The notes: generated by a model not told the origin, from the sequence alone. 64,000 bases of DNA from Deinococcus sp. LM3 (GCF_002017875.1 NZ_MUFV01000003.1:156001-220000); one strand, 5' to 3'. Counted from the stretch's first letter, positions 26,409 to 35,367 are shown. Made by a program: numbers and translations.

Positions 26409-27404
26409 TCAGGCCAACGTGCGGCCGGCAGGCCAGGTCTCGGCGCGGTTCCGGCCGGACGCCTTGGCTTGGTACAGCGCCCGGTCCGCCGCGTCCTTGA
26501 GGGTCACGCCGGCCTGCATGTCGGGGCCGCTCAGGTCGGCGGCCTCGGCCACACCCACGCTGACCGTCACGAACCCCAGCGGGTGACGCGGGTGCGGCAG
26601 CCGCAGCGCCGCGAGCGCCTCCTGGATCCGCGCCGCGACCGTCTCGCCGCCCTCGCGGTCCGTGTCGAGCAGCAGCGCCGCGAATTCCTCGCCGCCGTAG
26701 CGGGCCACGAGGTCCGTGCTGCGCGGCGCGCAGGCCCGCAGGGTGCGCGCCACCTGTTGCAGGCAGGCGTCCCCGGCCGGGTGGCCGAGCGCGTCGTTGA
26801 AGCCCTTGAAGTGGTCGATGTCGATCATCAGGAGCGTCACGGGCAGCTGGCTGCGCGCGTGCAGCGCCAGCGCGTGCCCGTACTGCGCGTCGAAGGCGCG
26901 GCGGTTGGCGATGCCGGTCAGGGCGTCGGTCTGGGACAGCAGTTCCAGCTGATCGTTCAGGGCGTTCAGGCGGCCGTTCAGGACCAGCAGTTCCGCCTCC
27001 CGCTCGCGCCGGGAGCGCAGCGCGCGGGTCAGGCGGGCGGCGCTGGTCGTGCGGGCGCACAGCGCCGCCGGGCGGATCGGTTTGGTGACGTAATCGGTCG
27101 CGCCCGCCTGGAAGGCCGCGTCCAGCTGCTCCTCTTCCTGCACGGCCGTCACCATGATCACGCTCAGGTCCTCCAGGTGCGGGTGGCCGCGCAGTTCGCG
27201 CAGGAACGTCAGGCCGTCCGTGCCGGGCATGATCAGGTCGAGCAGCAGCACGTCCACCCCTGCCGGGTCGCCGCCGGTCATGCCGAGGGCGGCGCGGGCC
27301 TCGTCCAGCGTGCCGGGCGCGCGGACGGACGCGCCGGTCGGCGCGAGGGCCTGCGTGAGCATGGCGCGCATCAGGGCGCTGTCGTCGACGATCAGTACGT
27401 TCAT
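26409..27404 (-). CDS. REC-GGDEF response regulator (WspR-like)
   Basis: A 331-residue protein: receiver domain (1-120) with acidic pocket VDDS, phosphoacceptor Asp in LLLDLIMPGTDG and Lys in YVTKPIRP; a coiled coil (about 128-155); a GGDEF domain with DALTGIANRRAF, YGGEEFAALL and an RSTD inhibitory site. It should make c-di-GMP when phosphorylated. It is the last gene of the Wsp-like operon and its ATG overlaps the stop of the Hpt gene, so it is the probable output. Confidence 0.88.
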   Translation of the reverse strand: MNVLIVDDSALMRAMLTQALAPTGASVRAPGTLDEARAALGMTGGDPAGVDVLLLDLIMPGTDGLTFLRELRGHPHLEDLSVIMVTAVQEEEQLDAAFQAGATDYVTKPIRPAALCARTTSAARLTRALRSRREREAELLVLNGRLNALNDQLELLSQTDALTGIANRRAFDAQYGHALALHARSQLPVTLLMIDIDHFKGFNDALGHPAGDACLQQVARTLRACAPRSTDLVARYGGEEFAALLLDTDREGGETVAARIQEALAALRLPHPRHPLGFVTVSVGVAEAADLSGPDMQAGVTLKDAADRALYQAKASGRNRAETWPAGRTLA

Positions 27405-28240
27405 TCCGGCCTCCCCTGAAGGGAGGCGGCCCTCCAGGCGTCCGGCACGGTATCACGCGCCGCGCGGACCGGACGCGCCGTGACGTGCAGGCCCCGCGCC
27501 GCCCACGCCGCCCGTACGGGGGCCGATTCGCTCAGGACGCTCAGGTGCGCGGCGGGCCACCCGGCGTCCAGCGCCCCCGGCGCCAGCCGCGCCGACACCA
27601 CGCCCAGCCGCTGCCCGGTGAACGGCACGACCCCGGTGGCGACCTGCACCGTGAATCCCAGCGCGCGCAGGTGCTCGCCGGTCGAGTCGGCCGCCAGGAC
27701 GCTGACGTCCATCACGGCCGCTGCGGGCGGCGCCTGCGGGAGGCCGGGTTCCGCCGCCGGGGCGGGCAGCGGGCCGGGCAGCGGGCCGGGCAGCGGGCCG
27801 GGCAGCGGGGTGGGGGCGGCCGTGGGGGCGACCCCGCTGTCCGCCGTGGGAGCCGCTGCGGGGCGCGTGTGGCCGCGCAGGTTCAGGATCAGCTGCGCGA
27901 CCTCCGGCGGGGTGGGCGCGCCGGGGCGCAGGTCGGCCAGCTGCGCCAGGATCAGGTCGCGGGCCGTGAAGGCGTCCGGCAGCCACGCCCCGGTCCCTCC
28001 CGGCTGGTCGCGCAGGTGGTGCAGCAGGTCCTCGAAGGCGCCCATCAGGGCGTGCAGGGCGTGCAGTTCCAGCATGGCCGCGCCGCCCTTGATGGAGTGC
28101 GCCGCCTGGAACGCTGAGCGCAGCGCCCCGGCGTCGTCCGGGCGGTCCTCCAGGGCGTGCAGCGCGGCCTCCAGCGCCCCGAGTTGCGAGGCGGTCTCCT
28201 GCGCGAACAGCGGCAGGAAGTCGTGTGGGTCGAGGGTCAC
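27401..28240 (-). CDS. Separate Hpt phosphotransfer protein with degenerate receiver-like tail
   Basis: A 279-residue protein. Residues 1-125 are a canonical Hpt domain with the phosphoacceptor in AAHSIKGGAAML (His48). A Pro-rich linker with repeated PGPL units follows, encoded by tandem 12-mers. The last 100 residues look like a receiver fold without a phosphoacceptor Asp. The CheA-type kinase of this operon has a weak P1 domain, so this protein may provide the phosphorylatable His or form a phosphorelay to the GGDEF regulator. Overlaps both neighbours by 4 nt. Confidence 0.75.
   Translation of the reverse strand: MTLDPHDFLPLFAQETASQLGALEAALHALEDRPDDAGALRSAFQAAHSIKGGAAMLELHALHALMGAFEDLLHHLRDQPGGTGAWLPDAFTARDLILAQLADLRPGAPTPPEVAQLILNLRGHTRPAAAPTADSGVAPTAAPTPLPGPLPGPLPGPLPAPAAEPGLPQAPPAAAVMDVSVLAADSTGEHLRALGFTVQVATGVVPFTGQRLGVVSARLAPGALDAGWPAAHLSVLSESAPVRAAWAARGLHVTARPVRAARDTVPDAWRAASLQGRPE
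27759..27806 (-). repeat. Tandem 12-bp coding repeat
   Basis: Four units of GGGCCGGGCAGC (the first with one change), encoding repeated PLPG in the linker of the Hpt protein. Length variation by slippage is likely. Confidence 0.7.
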
Positions 28241-29205
28241 GCCAGCCTCCGCAGCGCGGCGCGCAGGGCGTCCGGGTCGAGGACGCCGCTGGGCTGCACG
28301 CGCGCCAGTGCCTGCTGCGGCATGGACGGCACGGTCGCGCTCTGCGGCGTCTGCACCAGCGTGGTCGCCCCGGCGCGGTGCAGCTGCGCCAGCCCCAGCG
28401 CGCCGTCACTGCCCATGCCGGTCAGCAGCGCCGCCGTGACCGGCCCCCGGTGTGAGCAGGCCGACACGAACAGCGCGTCGATGGACGGCAGGTGCTCCTG
28501 ACCGGGACGGCCCGGCCGGACGCGCAGCGCCCCGCCACTGACCTCGACGTGATGCCCGTCCGGCGCGACGTACACGTGCCCCGCCTGAAGTGGCAGGCCG
28601 TCGCTGGCCGTGCCGACCGGCGCGCCCGTCAGGGTGCCCAGCCACTGCGTGAGGTTCGGCCCGAACCCCGCCGAGATGTGCTGCGCGACCACCACCGCGC
28701 CCACCGGGCTCAGGTCCCGCAGCAGCGTCGCCAGCAGGCGCGGCCCGCCGGTACTCGCGCCGATCAGCGTCAGGCGCGCGCCGGTCCGGGCGGGCGCGGT
28801 GGTGGTCGCAGCAGTCACCGCAGCAGTCACCGCCGCCGGGACCGGCGCGGCGCTCATCAGGACCGGCACGCGGCACAGCGCCGCCGCCGCCGCGAGGTCC
28901 GGGGCGCTCAGCACGCCCGGCAGCGGCGCGCCGCCCACCATGATCAGGCGCACGCCCAGCGTCCGCGCCCGCCCGCGCACCTGCTCGAGATCCAGGTCCG
29001 GTAGCGGCGGCGTCAGCAGCAGCGTCGCGCCGCGCAGCCCCTCGCGTTCCAGGTACGCCAGCGCCCCCATCACGGACACGGTCAGCAGCCGGGGCGTGGG
29101 CAGCAGCCGCGCGCCCTCCAGTCGCCGCTGCGGGTCGGTGGCGACCAGCACGGTCAGGCCCGGCCCGTTCGTCCCGGCCCCGTTTGTCCCCGGCCCGTTC
29201 GTCAC
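28237..29205 (-). CDS. CheB-type methylesterase (WspF-like)
   Basis: A 322-residue protein. The C-terminal methylesterase domain has the catalytic Ser in IGASTGGP, His in VAQHISAGFGP and Asp in LTGMGSDGA. The N-terminal 120 residues have a receiver-like strand pattern, but the acceptor position reads TPPLPD and no acidic pocket is visible, so it is probably not phosphorylated. It should remove methyl groups from the chemoreceptor at 31258-33066. GTG start overlapping the upstream stop. Confidence 0.8.
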   Translation of the reverse strand: MTNGPGTNGAGTNGPGLTVLVATDPQRRLEGARLLPTPRLLTVSVMGALAYLEREGLRGATLLLTPPLPDLDLEQVRGRARTLGVRLIMVGGAPLPGVLSAPDLAAAAALCRVPVLMSAAPVPAAVTAAVTAATTTAPARTGARLTLIGASTGGPRLLATLLRDLSPVGAVVVAQHISAGFGPNLTQWLGTLTGAPVGTASDGLPLQAGHVYVAPDGHHVEVSGGALRVRPGRPGQEHLPSIDALFVSACSHRGPVTAALLTGMGSDGALGLAQLHRAGATTLVQTPQSATVPSMPQQALARVQPSGVLDPDALRAALRRLA

Positions 29206-31241
29206 AGCAGCCTCCGGACGGTGTGCAGCAGCGCCTCCTGACTGAATTCACCCTTCACGAGGTACGCGTCCGCGCCGGCCTCCGCGCCCGCCGCCCGGTC
29301 ACCCGGCGAGTCCAGTGACGTGAGCAGCACCACCGGCAGGTTCGCCGTGCGGGGATCGGCCCGGACCCGGCGCACCAGCTCCAGCCCCCCGAGTTCCGGC
29401 ATCTCCACGTCGGTCAGCAGCAGGTCCGGCGGCTGCGCGTGCAGGGCCGCGAGCGCCTGCGCGCCGTCCGGGACGGGCAGCACCTCGAACCCGCCCTGCT
29501 GGAGGATCTGCGTGATCAGCTGCCGCGTCACGGCCGTGTCCTCGGCCAGCAGCACGCGCGGCGGGGCCGCCGGCACCGGCGTCCCGTCCAGGCTGCCCGC
29601 CGGTGGCCGTCCCGCTGGTGGCCGGCCGGCCGGCAGGTGCAGCGCCAGGACGTTCAGGACCGGCACGACCTGACCGGACGGCAGGATCGCGGCCCCCTCC
29701 AGGTGCGGGGCGCCCTGCAGGGGCCAGCGCAGCGGCTTGATCACGATCTCCTGCTCGCCCATCAGGGCGTCCACCAGCAGCGCCAGCCGCTGCGGCCCCT
29801 GCCGGACCAGCAGGAACGTTCCCGGCTCGCCCGCCGCGCCCGCCTCCCCGTCCAGCAGCGCCAGCAGCGGCGCGGCCGGCACCGTCTGATCCCCGACCCG
29901 CAGGACCCGCCGGCCCTCCAGGGTCCGCAGCGGCCCGGCCCGCCCGGCGCGTTCCACCCAGGTGACCGGCACGGCCAGCAGCTGCTCGCCGCAGCGCACC
30001 ACCGCCACGCGCGTTGTCGCCAGCGTCAGCGGCACCCGCAGCGTCACGGTCGTGCCCTGCCCCGTGCTGCGCAGCGTCACGTCGCCGCCCAGCTGCCGCG
30101 CCTGCGTGCGCACCACGTCCAGCCCCACGCCCCGCCCGGACAGGTCCGTGACCTGCTCGCGGGAACTGAAGCCCGGCGTGAACAGCAGCTCGGTCAGGGC
30201 GGCCTCGTCCAGCCCGCCGTCCGGCCCGCTGTCCGGCAGGGCCGCGTCCAGGGGAGCGCCGTCCGGCAGGGTCACGCCCCGCCGCGCCGCCGAGTCCCGC
30301 ACCGCCGCGAAGTTCACGCCGCTGCCGTCGTCCGTGACCGTCACCTCGACCTGCCCGCCCGCGTTGTAGGCGTCCAGGCGCACGGTGCCCACCGGGGATT
30401 TCCCGGCGGCCGCGCGGGTCGCCGGGTCCTCCAGGCCGTGGTCGGCGGCGTTGCGGATCAGGTGCAGCAGCGGCGCGCGCAGGCGGTCCATGGTGTGCCG
30501 GTCGAGTTCCACCCCCGAGGCCCCCACCACCAGCCGGGCGCGTTTACCGGCCTGCCGCGCCGCGTCCCGCAGCGCCCGCTCGAAGCCCAGCAGGAACGGC
30601 CGCGCCGGTTGCAGCCGCGCGGCGAGCACCTCGCGCGCCAGGTCGTCCGTCAGGGTCTTCAGGGCGTGCTGCGAGGCCTGCACGGACCGCCACGCCCCGG
30701 CGTCCTGCGAGGCGCGGGCCTGCGCGAGCCGCTCCTGCAGTTGCAGCCTCGCCCCGGTCAGCTCACCGGCCAGCGCCAGCAGCGCGTCCAGCTTGCGCAC
30801 GTCCATCCGCACGAACTGCGCGTCGTCGTCCGGGGAGCCGGAGGCGGCGGGATCAGGCGCGGCCGGCGTGGATGAGGGCAGAGTGGCGGCAGGCGGAGTG
30901 ACGGGAGGCAGCGTGGTGGGAGGCGGAGGGGCGGGTTCCGGCCGGGCGGATTCCAGCAGTCCCAGCTCCCGCAGCCGCGCCTCCCACCCGCCGACCGGGA
31001 CCTGGGCGCTGCCCAGCAGCTGCTCGGCCCGGTCGGTCGCGGCGGCCAGGGCCGGGTCGTCCTCGACGGCCGCCGCCGCGCGAAGCGAGTGCAGCGCCCG
31101 CGCCGCCGCGTCCCCCCCGGCGCACAGGTCCGCGCGCAGCGCCAGCCACTCGCCGCGCAGCGCGCCGCTCAGGTCACGGTCGGCGCGGAAGGCGGGACCC
31201 GCAGCGGGGCCAGGAGGGGGCGTGGCGTCCCGGTGGTTCAA
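29202..31241 (-). CDS. CheA-REC hybrid kinase (WspE-like) with weak P1
   Basis: A 679-residue protein. The first 90 residues keep a His in ALHSLRAAAAV (His51), but the usual HSxKGxA context is lost. After a Pro-rich linker come the dimerisation domain (VRMDVRKLDALLALAGELTG), a HATPase domain (HLIRNAADHGLE, DDGSGVN, DLSGRGVGLDVV), a CheW-like domain and a C-terminal receiver (ALLAED start region, Asp in LLTDVEMPELGG, Lys in YLVKGEF). This is the WspE layout. Start is a TTG without a clear ribosome-binding site, so the exact N-terminus is unsure. Confidence 0.82.
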   Translation of the reverse strand: MNHRDATPPPGPAAGPAFRADRDLSGALRGEWLALRADLCAGGDAAARALHSLRAAAAVEDDPALAAATDRAEQLLGSAQVPVGGWEARLRELGLLESARPEPAPPPPTTLPPVTPPAATLPSSTPAAPDPAASGSPDDDAQFVRMDVRKLDALLALAGELTGARLQLQERLAQARASQDAGAWRSVQASQHALKTLTDDLAREVLAARLQPARPFLLGFERALRDAARQAGKRARLVVGASGVELDRHTMDRLRAPLLHLIRNAADHGLEDPATRAAAGKSPVGTVRLDAYNAGGQVEVTVTDDGSGVNFAAVRDSAARRGVTLPDGAPLDAALPDSGPDGGLDEAALTELLFTPGFSSREQVTDLSGRGVGLDVVRTQARQLGGDVTLRSTGQGTTVTLRVPLTLATTRVAVVRCGEQLLAVPVTWVERAGRAGPLRTLEGRRVLRVGDQTVPAAPLLALLDGEAGAAGEPGTFLLVRQGPQRLALLVDALMGEQEIVIKPLRWPLQGAPHLEGAAILPSGQVVPVLNVLALHLPAGRPPAGRPPAGSLDGTPVPAAPPRVLLAEDTAVTRQLITQILQQGGFEVLPVPDGAQALAALHAQPPDLLLTDVEMPELGGLELVRRVRADPRTANLPVVLLTSLDSPGDRAAGAEAGADAYLVKGEFSQEALLHTVRRLL

Positions 31242-31257
31242 GGGCGCGTACCCCGGG

Positions 31258-33066
31258 TCACGTGTGGTACCGGGCCGTCAGGCCGTTGAGCTGCTCGACG
31301 AGCTCCTGCAGGTGCCGCGCGACCTGCTGGTTGTCCTGCGTGACATTCAGGTGCTGCAGGGTCGCCGCGTTGATGTCGTTCATGGCGATCGCGATCTGCT
31401 CCATGCTCAGCGCGTGCTGCTGCACCGACTCGGAGATCTGTCCGGCCATGCGCGCCGCGTCGTCGTTCACGCCCCCGAGCGCCTGGATGGTCTGCCCGGC
31501 CCGGCCGATCAGGGCCGTGCCGACCTGCGCCTGCTTGCTGCCCTCCTCGGTGGCCAGCACGGCGGCGTTCGTGGCCTGCTGCACGTCCTCGAGCATCCGG
31601 CGGATCTGCTGCGTGGCGCCCTTGGACTGCTCGGCCAGCGTGCGGATCTCCTGCGCGACGACCGCGAAGCCCCGGCCCTGCTCGCCGGCGCGGTTCGCCT
31701 CGATGGCGGCGTTCAGGGCCAGCAGGTTCGACTGGTCGGCGATGTCCGCGACCGTCTCGATGATCTCGCTGATCTGCCGCGAGTGCCGCGACAGGTTCAG
31801 CATGTTCTGCGCGATGTCGTCCACGCGGCCCTGCAACGCCAGCATGCCCTGCTCGGCGTCCTGCGCGGCCTGAACGCCCTGCGTGGCGACCGCGCGGGCG
31901 GCCTCGGCCTGCCGGGTCACGCTGCTGGCCACCTCGACCGCGTGCCGGCTGCTGGTGCGGACCTCCTCGACGGCGGCGGTCGTCTCGGCAATCGCGGCCG
32001 ACTGCTGGTTCACGCTGGTCGCCTGCTGCGTCGTGGCCGTCACCAGACTCTGACTGGACAGCGCCAGCTGCGCGCTGAACTGCTGGTTCTGCAGCGCGAA
32101 GCCCCGCAGCTGCGCGAGCATGTCCCGCAGCGCCAGCCCCAGCGTGTCCTGCCCGGAGCGCACGGGCAGCTCGGCGCGCAGGTCCCCGCTGGCGACCACG
32201 CGGGCCGACGCGGCGACCTCCTCGGTGTGCCGCGTGAGATCCTGCACGGCGCGCCCGACCACGTCCTGCCCGTGCCGCACCGGGAACGCCACCTGCGACG
32301 ACCCCAGGCTCAGCTGCCCCAGCGCCTGCGCCAGCTGCCGCTGCTGCGCGCCGAGCTGCCCCAGCGCGCCCAGCATCTGCCCGGTCTCGTCGCGGCTGCG
32401 CGCGGCGGGCAGGTCGTCCAGGTACCCTTCGGCCAGCCGCAGCGACGCGCGTGACACGAGCTGCATGGCGCCCACGATCTGCCCCAGCACCAGCCACGCG
32501 AACGTCAGGCCCAGCAGTCCGCCCAGCAGGGCCGTCCAGGTCACGATTCCCTGGCTGCGCGACAGGTCCGCCGTGAGCTGCAGTTGCTCGGCCGCGAGGG
32601 CCGCTTCCCGCGAGTCGAGGTAGGCGTTGATGCTCTGGACCAGCTGCGCCCGCGCCGGCTGGAGCCGCTCCTCGAACAACGTCACGGCCGCCGCCGGCTG
32701 CGATTCGGCCACGCGCAGCAGCGCGTCCAGCTGCGTTTCCAGCGCCGCCCAGTCGCGCCGCACGTCGCTCAGCTCCGGGCTGTTCGGCGCGGCCGCCAGC
32801 TCCGCGACCGCCTCGGCCCGCACGGTGTCCAGGCTCGCCGGTTCCGGCCGTCCGGGGCGCAGCAGCAGTTCCTCGGAAGCCACCAGCGTGAGGCGGTTCA
32901 CGGCGCCGCGCAGATTGGTCAGGGTCCGCGCCTGTTGCAGGCCCCCGGTCAACCGGGCACTCACCTCGCCGGAATGACGCAGCGACGCCACTGACAGCAG
33001 CCCGGTCACGACCAGGGGAACGACGAGCAGCAGCAGCACACCAAGCAATTTCAGACGAATGGACAT
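31258..33066 (-). CDS. Methyl-accepting chemoreceptor (WspA-like)
   Basis: A 602-residue transducer with a first membrane segment at 7-27, a periplasmic helical region of about 150 residues, a second membrane segment near 175-195, HAMP-like helices, and a cytoplasmic signalling hairpin whose tip reads IADQSNLLALNAAIEANRAG. Candidate methylation Gln/Glu pairs flank it. No known ligand-binding fold was recognised. In Wsp systems the receptor responds to surface contact. Gap of 16 bp to the kinase gene. Confidence 0.87.
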   Translation of the reverse strand: MSIRLKLLGVLLLLVVPLVVTGLLSVASLRHSGEVSARLTGGLQQARTLTNLRGAVNRLTLVASEELLLRPGRPEPASLDTVRAEAVAELAAAPNSPELSDVRRDWAALETQLDALLRVAESQPAAAVTLFEERLQPARAQLVQSINAYLDSREAALAAEQLQLTADLSRSQGIVTWTALLGGLLGLTFAWLVLGQIVGAMQLVSRASLRLAEGYLDDLPAARSRDETGQMLGALGQLGAQQRQLAQALGQLSLGSSQVAFPVRHGQDVVGRAVQDLTRHTEEVAASARVVASGDLRAELPVRSGQDTLGLALRDMLAQLRGFALQNQQFSAQLALSSQSLVTATTQQATSVNQQSAAIAETTAAVEEVRTSSRHAVEVASSVTRQAEAARAVATQGVQAAQDAEQGMLALQGRVDDIAQNMLNLSRHSRQISEIIETVADIADQSNLLALNAAIEANRAGEQGRGFAVVAQEIRTLAEQSKGATQQIRRMLEDVQQATNAAVLATEEGSKQAQVGTALIGRAGQTIQALGGVNDDAARMAGQISESVQQHALSMEQIAIAMNDINAATLQHLNVTQDNQQVARHLQELVEQLNGLTARYHT

Positions 33067-33169
33067 CAGGGGTTCCTTTGGAAATCACCCGGACGGCACG
33101 CCGGTTCAGCGTGTTCCGGCCCGGCAGGGCGAAGGGGAAGCGGGACGGCGGGAGGGAAGAGCGCGGGCG

Positions 33170-33643
33170 TCACGGCGCTGGCCGCCAGGGAGCGGGAAGG
33201 GCGTGCAGCAGGCGGTGAAGGTCCAGTACCGCCAGCCCCGCAGCAGTCAGGCCCGACACGCCCGGCGAGTGGAACGGCGCGGGCTGCAACTGATCATCCA
33301 CCCACACCAGATCGGCCGCGTCGTCTACGAGCAGGCCGCAGGTGCCCGCCCCGGCCGCCGTGACCAGCACCCTGCCCGGCCGGGGCGGCGGGTGCGCCCG
33401 GCCGGTCAGCAGCACGTCGGCGCGCAGCACGCCCAGCAGTTCGCCGCGCACGACCTGCAGGCCCGCCACGTGCGGCGCGGTGCGCGGCAGGGCCGTCAGG
33501 TTGGCGGGCAGGATCTCCAGCAGCTGCGCCAGCGGCGCGGCGTATTCCTCGCCCGCCACCCGCAGCAGCAGGGCGTTCACAGGCGGACGTTGCGCGTCCA
33601 GCGGCGCGGCCAGCCGCGCGGCCCGGCGTTCCAGGCGGGTCAT
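33170..33643 (-). CDS. CheW-type coupling protein with start codon made by a repeat
   Basis: A 157-residue CheW-like protein: LLLRVAGEEYAAPLAQLLEIL, LPRTAPHVAGLQVVRGELLGVL and GLLVDDAADLVW are the typical strands. It couples receptor and kinase. The ATG at 33643 is formed by the edge of repeat copy B (AGTCCGTATG, with a GGAG 6 nt upstream that is also repeat-derived). Without the repeat and its TCA duplication, the start would read GTG overlapping the CheR stop as GTGA, like the other junctions of this operon. Confidence 0.82.
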   Translation of the reverse strand: MTRLERRAARLAAPLDAQRPPVNALLLRVAGEEYAAPLAQLLEILPANLTALPRTAPHVAGLQVVRGELLGVLRADVLLTGRAHPPPRPGRVLVTAAGAGTCGLLVDDAADLVWVDDQLQPAPFHSPGVSGLTAAGLAVLDLHRLLHALPAPWRPAP

Positions 33644-33779
33644 ACGGACTCCGATTGAATGGGCTGCAAAGACCGTTCAATCCGAGCGGATGCGAGTGGG
33701 AGAGAAACGGGTTCCGGACGTGGAGCTGGCAACCCGGTGCTGTCCCGGGTTGTCAGCGAAACAAACGGAATCCGTATCA
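33640..33779 (+). repeat. TCA-flanked dispersed repeat, copy B
   Basis: Exactly 140 bp including both TCA flanks (33640-33642, 33777-33779). Terminal inverted repeats TACGGACTCCG / CGGAATCCGTA. First hairpin GATTGAAT / GTTCAATC; second hairpin AACCCGG / CCGGGTT, a paired variant of the common form. It sits inside the chemosensory operon between cheR and cheW and supplies the stop of one and the start of the other. Confidence 0.9.
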
Positions 33780-34868
33780 CGCCTCACCCGCCCCGGCCAG
33801 CAGGTGCAGGCAACCGGCCCGGACCCGCGCCGCGAGCCAGCTGTCCGCCTGGGCGTCCAGCAGCGTCAGGGCGTGCCGCGCCTGCCGTTCGGCCCGCCCG
33901 TCCTGCCCGGCGCGCCGCAGGGCCCAGGCCAGCGCCAGCTGCGCCTGCGGATCCAGCGGTGCCTCGTACGCCGCGCGGCGCGCTTCCGGCAACTCCGGTT
34001 CAGGCGCGGCGTCCGCCGCACCGGACACCGGCCCGCGGGTCGCCGGGACCGGCCGGTCCATGACCGCGCCAGACGGTAACGGACGCCCCGCCACCCGACC
34101 GGACGGAACAGACACCGCCGCCGGGGGGCGCGCCGGGCGGCGCAGCACCTGCGTGTCCCCGCAGCGTTCCACGACCAGCCCCAGCTGCGCGGGCGGGCGC
34201 GGGTCGCTGGGCGCCAGCAGCAGCACCCCGCCCGGCGCCAGCGCCCGCGTCAGGTGCGTGTACACCCGCTCGGCGGCGGCCGGCGTGAGGTAGATCGTGA
34301 CGTTCCGGCAGGCGATCACATCCAGATCCCGCTGCGGTGCGGGCGTGATCAGGTTATGCACCGCGAACCGCACCCGTCGCCGCAGCTCCTCACGAACCTC
34401 GAACAGGTCGCCGCGCGGCTCGAACGACCGCCGGACCTGACCGGGCGGCACGCCCCGGAACGACCACGCGCCGTACCGTCCTTCCCGCGCGCGCCGCACG
34501 GACTCGGGGTTCAGGTCGGTGCCCAGCACCTCCACCGTCTGCCGCGTGAAGGCGGCTGCCAGCGCGTACGCTTCCTCGCCGGTCGAGCAACCGGCACTCC
34601 AGGCGCGCACGTGCGCGCGCCCGGCCAGCAGCTCCGGCAACGCCTCCAGCTGCGCCCCGATCCGCTGGAACCACGTCTCCCCGACCGTGAACGCCGCCGC
34701 GACCTGCGCCGCCACCTCGGGACGCGTGGCGGCGGCACGCAGCAGGCCATCCAGGCCGCCATGCGCGCGGGCCAGTTCCTCCAGGCGGGGGCGGGCCAGT
34801 CCGTGCAACTGCTCGGTCCAGCGCAGCCCGGCGGCCTCCGCCAGCAGTTGCGGAAGGGCGGCCGTCAT
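33777..34868 (-). CDS. CheR-type methyltransferase (WspC-like)
   Basis: A 363-residue SAM-dependent protein-glutamate methyltransferase: ETWFQRIGAQLEALPELL, the SAM motif VRAWSAGCSTGEEAYALA, LGTDLNPESVRRAREG, IACRNVTIYLTP. The C-terminal part (about 265-363) is a Pro-rich linker and a TPR-like helical pair (PQAQLALAWALRRAGQDGRAERQARHAL region), as in WspC. It methylates the chemoreceptor of the operon. ATG overlaps the upstream CheW-like stop as ATGA. The stop TGA lies in repeat copy B. Confidence 0.87.
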   Translation of the reverse strand: MTAALPQLLAEAAGLRWTEQLHGLARPRLEELARAHGGLDGLLRAAATRPEVAAQVAAAFTVGETWFQRIGAQLEALPELLAGRAHVRAWSAGCSTGEEAYALAAAFTRQTVEVLGTDLNPESVRRAREGRYGAWSFRGVPPGQVRRSFEPRGDLFEVREELRRRVRFAVHNLITPAPQRDLDVIACRNVTIYLTPAAAERVYTHLTRALAPGGVLLLAPSDPRPPAQLGLVVERCGDTQVLRRPARPPAAVSVPSGRVAGRPLPSGAVMDRPVPATRGPVSGAADAAPEPELPEARRAAYEAPLDPQAQLALAWALRRAGQDGRAERQARHALTLLDAQADSWLAARVRAGCLHLLAGAGEA

Positions 34869-35299
34869 GGGCGCCACACCACCGGCAGCACCTGACCGTC
34901 CAGCAGCGCGTGCGCCGCGCCCTCCGGAACGTTCGCGACCGGGCCGACCTCATCGACCCACCACGCCTCACGGCGCGGGCGGGTCACGACGATCAGGCGC
35001 TGCGCGGCCTCCGGTTCGGCCGGCGGCTGCCCCCACCACCCGCGGGTGTCCTGCACGTCCAGCGTCTCGCCGCGCAGATGCACGCGCGGCCCACCCTGAC
35101 GCGCGGCCGGCAGATGCACCATCGGGTACACCCGCTCGATCTGCGTCAAGGGCAGGTAAAAACGCGCCTGACCGCTGCGGCACAGCAGCGCCGGCACGGA
35201 CAGGATGCGGTCTGGGGTGGGTGAAGGTGTCAGGGAGACCTCTGGCAGGGCAGGAGAAGAGAGAACGGGAAGCGCCGACGCTTCAGTGTAAGACCACAC
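34865..35299 (-). CDS. CheW-like protein, first gene of the Wsp-like operon
   Basis: A 144-residue protein with a CheW-type pattern: ALLCRSGQARFYLPLTQIERVYPM, LRGETLDVQDTRGWWG and VDEVGPVANVPEG. It corresponds to WspB or WspD. The start is uncertain: GTG at 35299 gives 35 poorly conserved residues before the domain, and a TACACT box lies inside them. Seven downstream genes follow with overlaps or short gaps apart from the repeat insertion. Confidence 0.72.
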   Translation of the reverse strand: MWSYTEASALPVLSSPALPEVSLTPSPTPDRILSVPALLCRSGQARFYLPLTQIERVYPMVHLPAARQGGPRVHLRGETLDVQDTRGWWGQPPAEPEAAQRLIVVTRPRREAWWVDEVGPVANVPEGAAHALLDGQVLPVVWRP

Positions 35300-35367
35300 C
35301 CTCTGACAGGCGCCCTACAGCGCCGCGGAGCGTCATCCGCTCTGTTGTGTTCAGGGGAGCTTAATCT

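Noticed and set aside
33640..33779. IS200/IS605-derived palindromic element
   Set aside because: Those elements lack terminal inverted repeats and target duplications, both of which are seen here.
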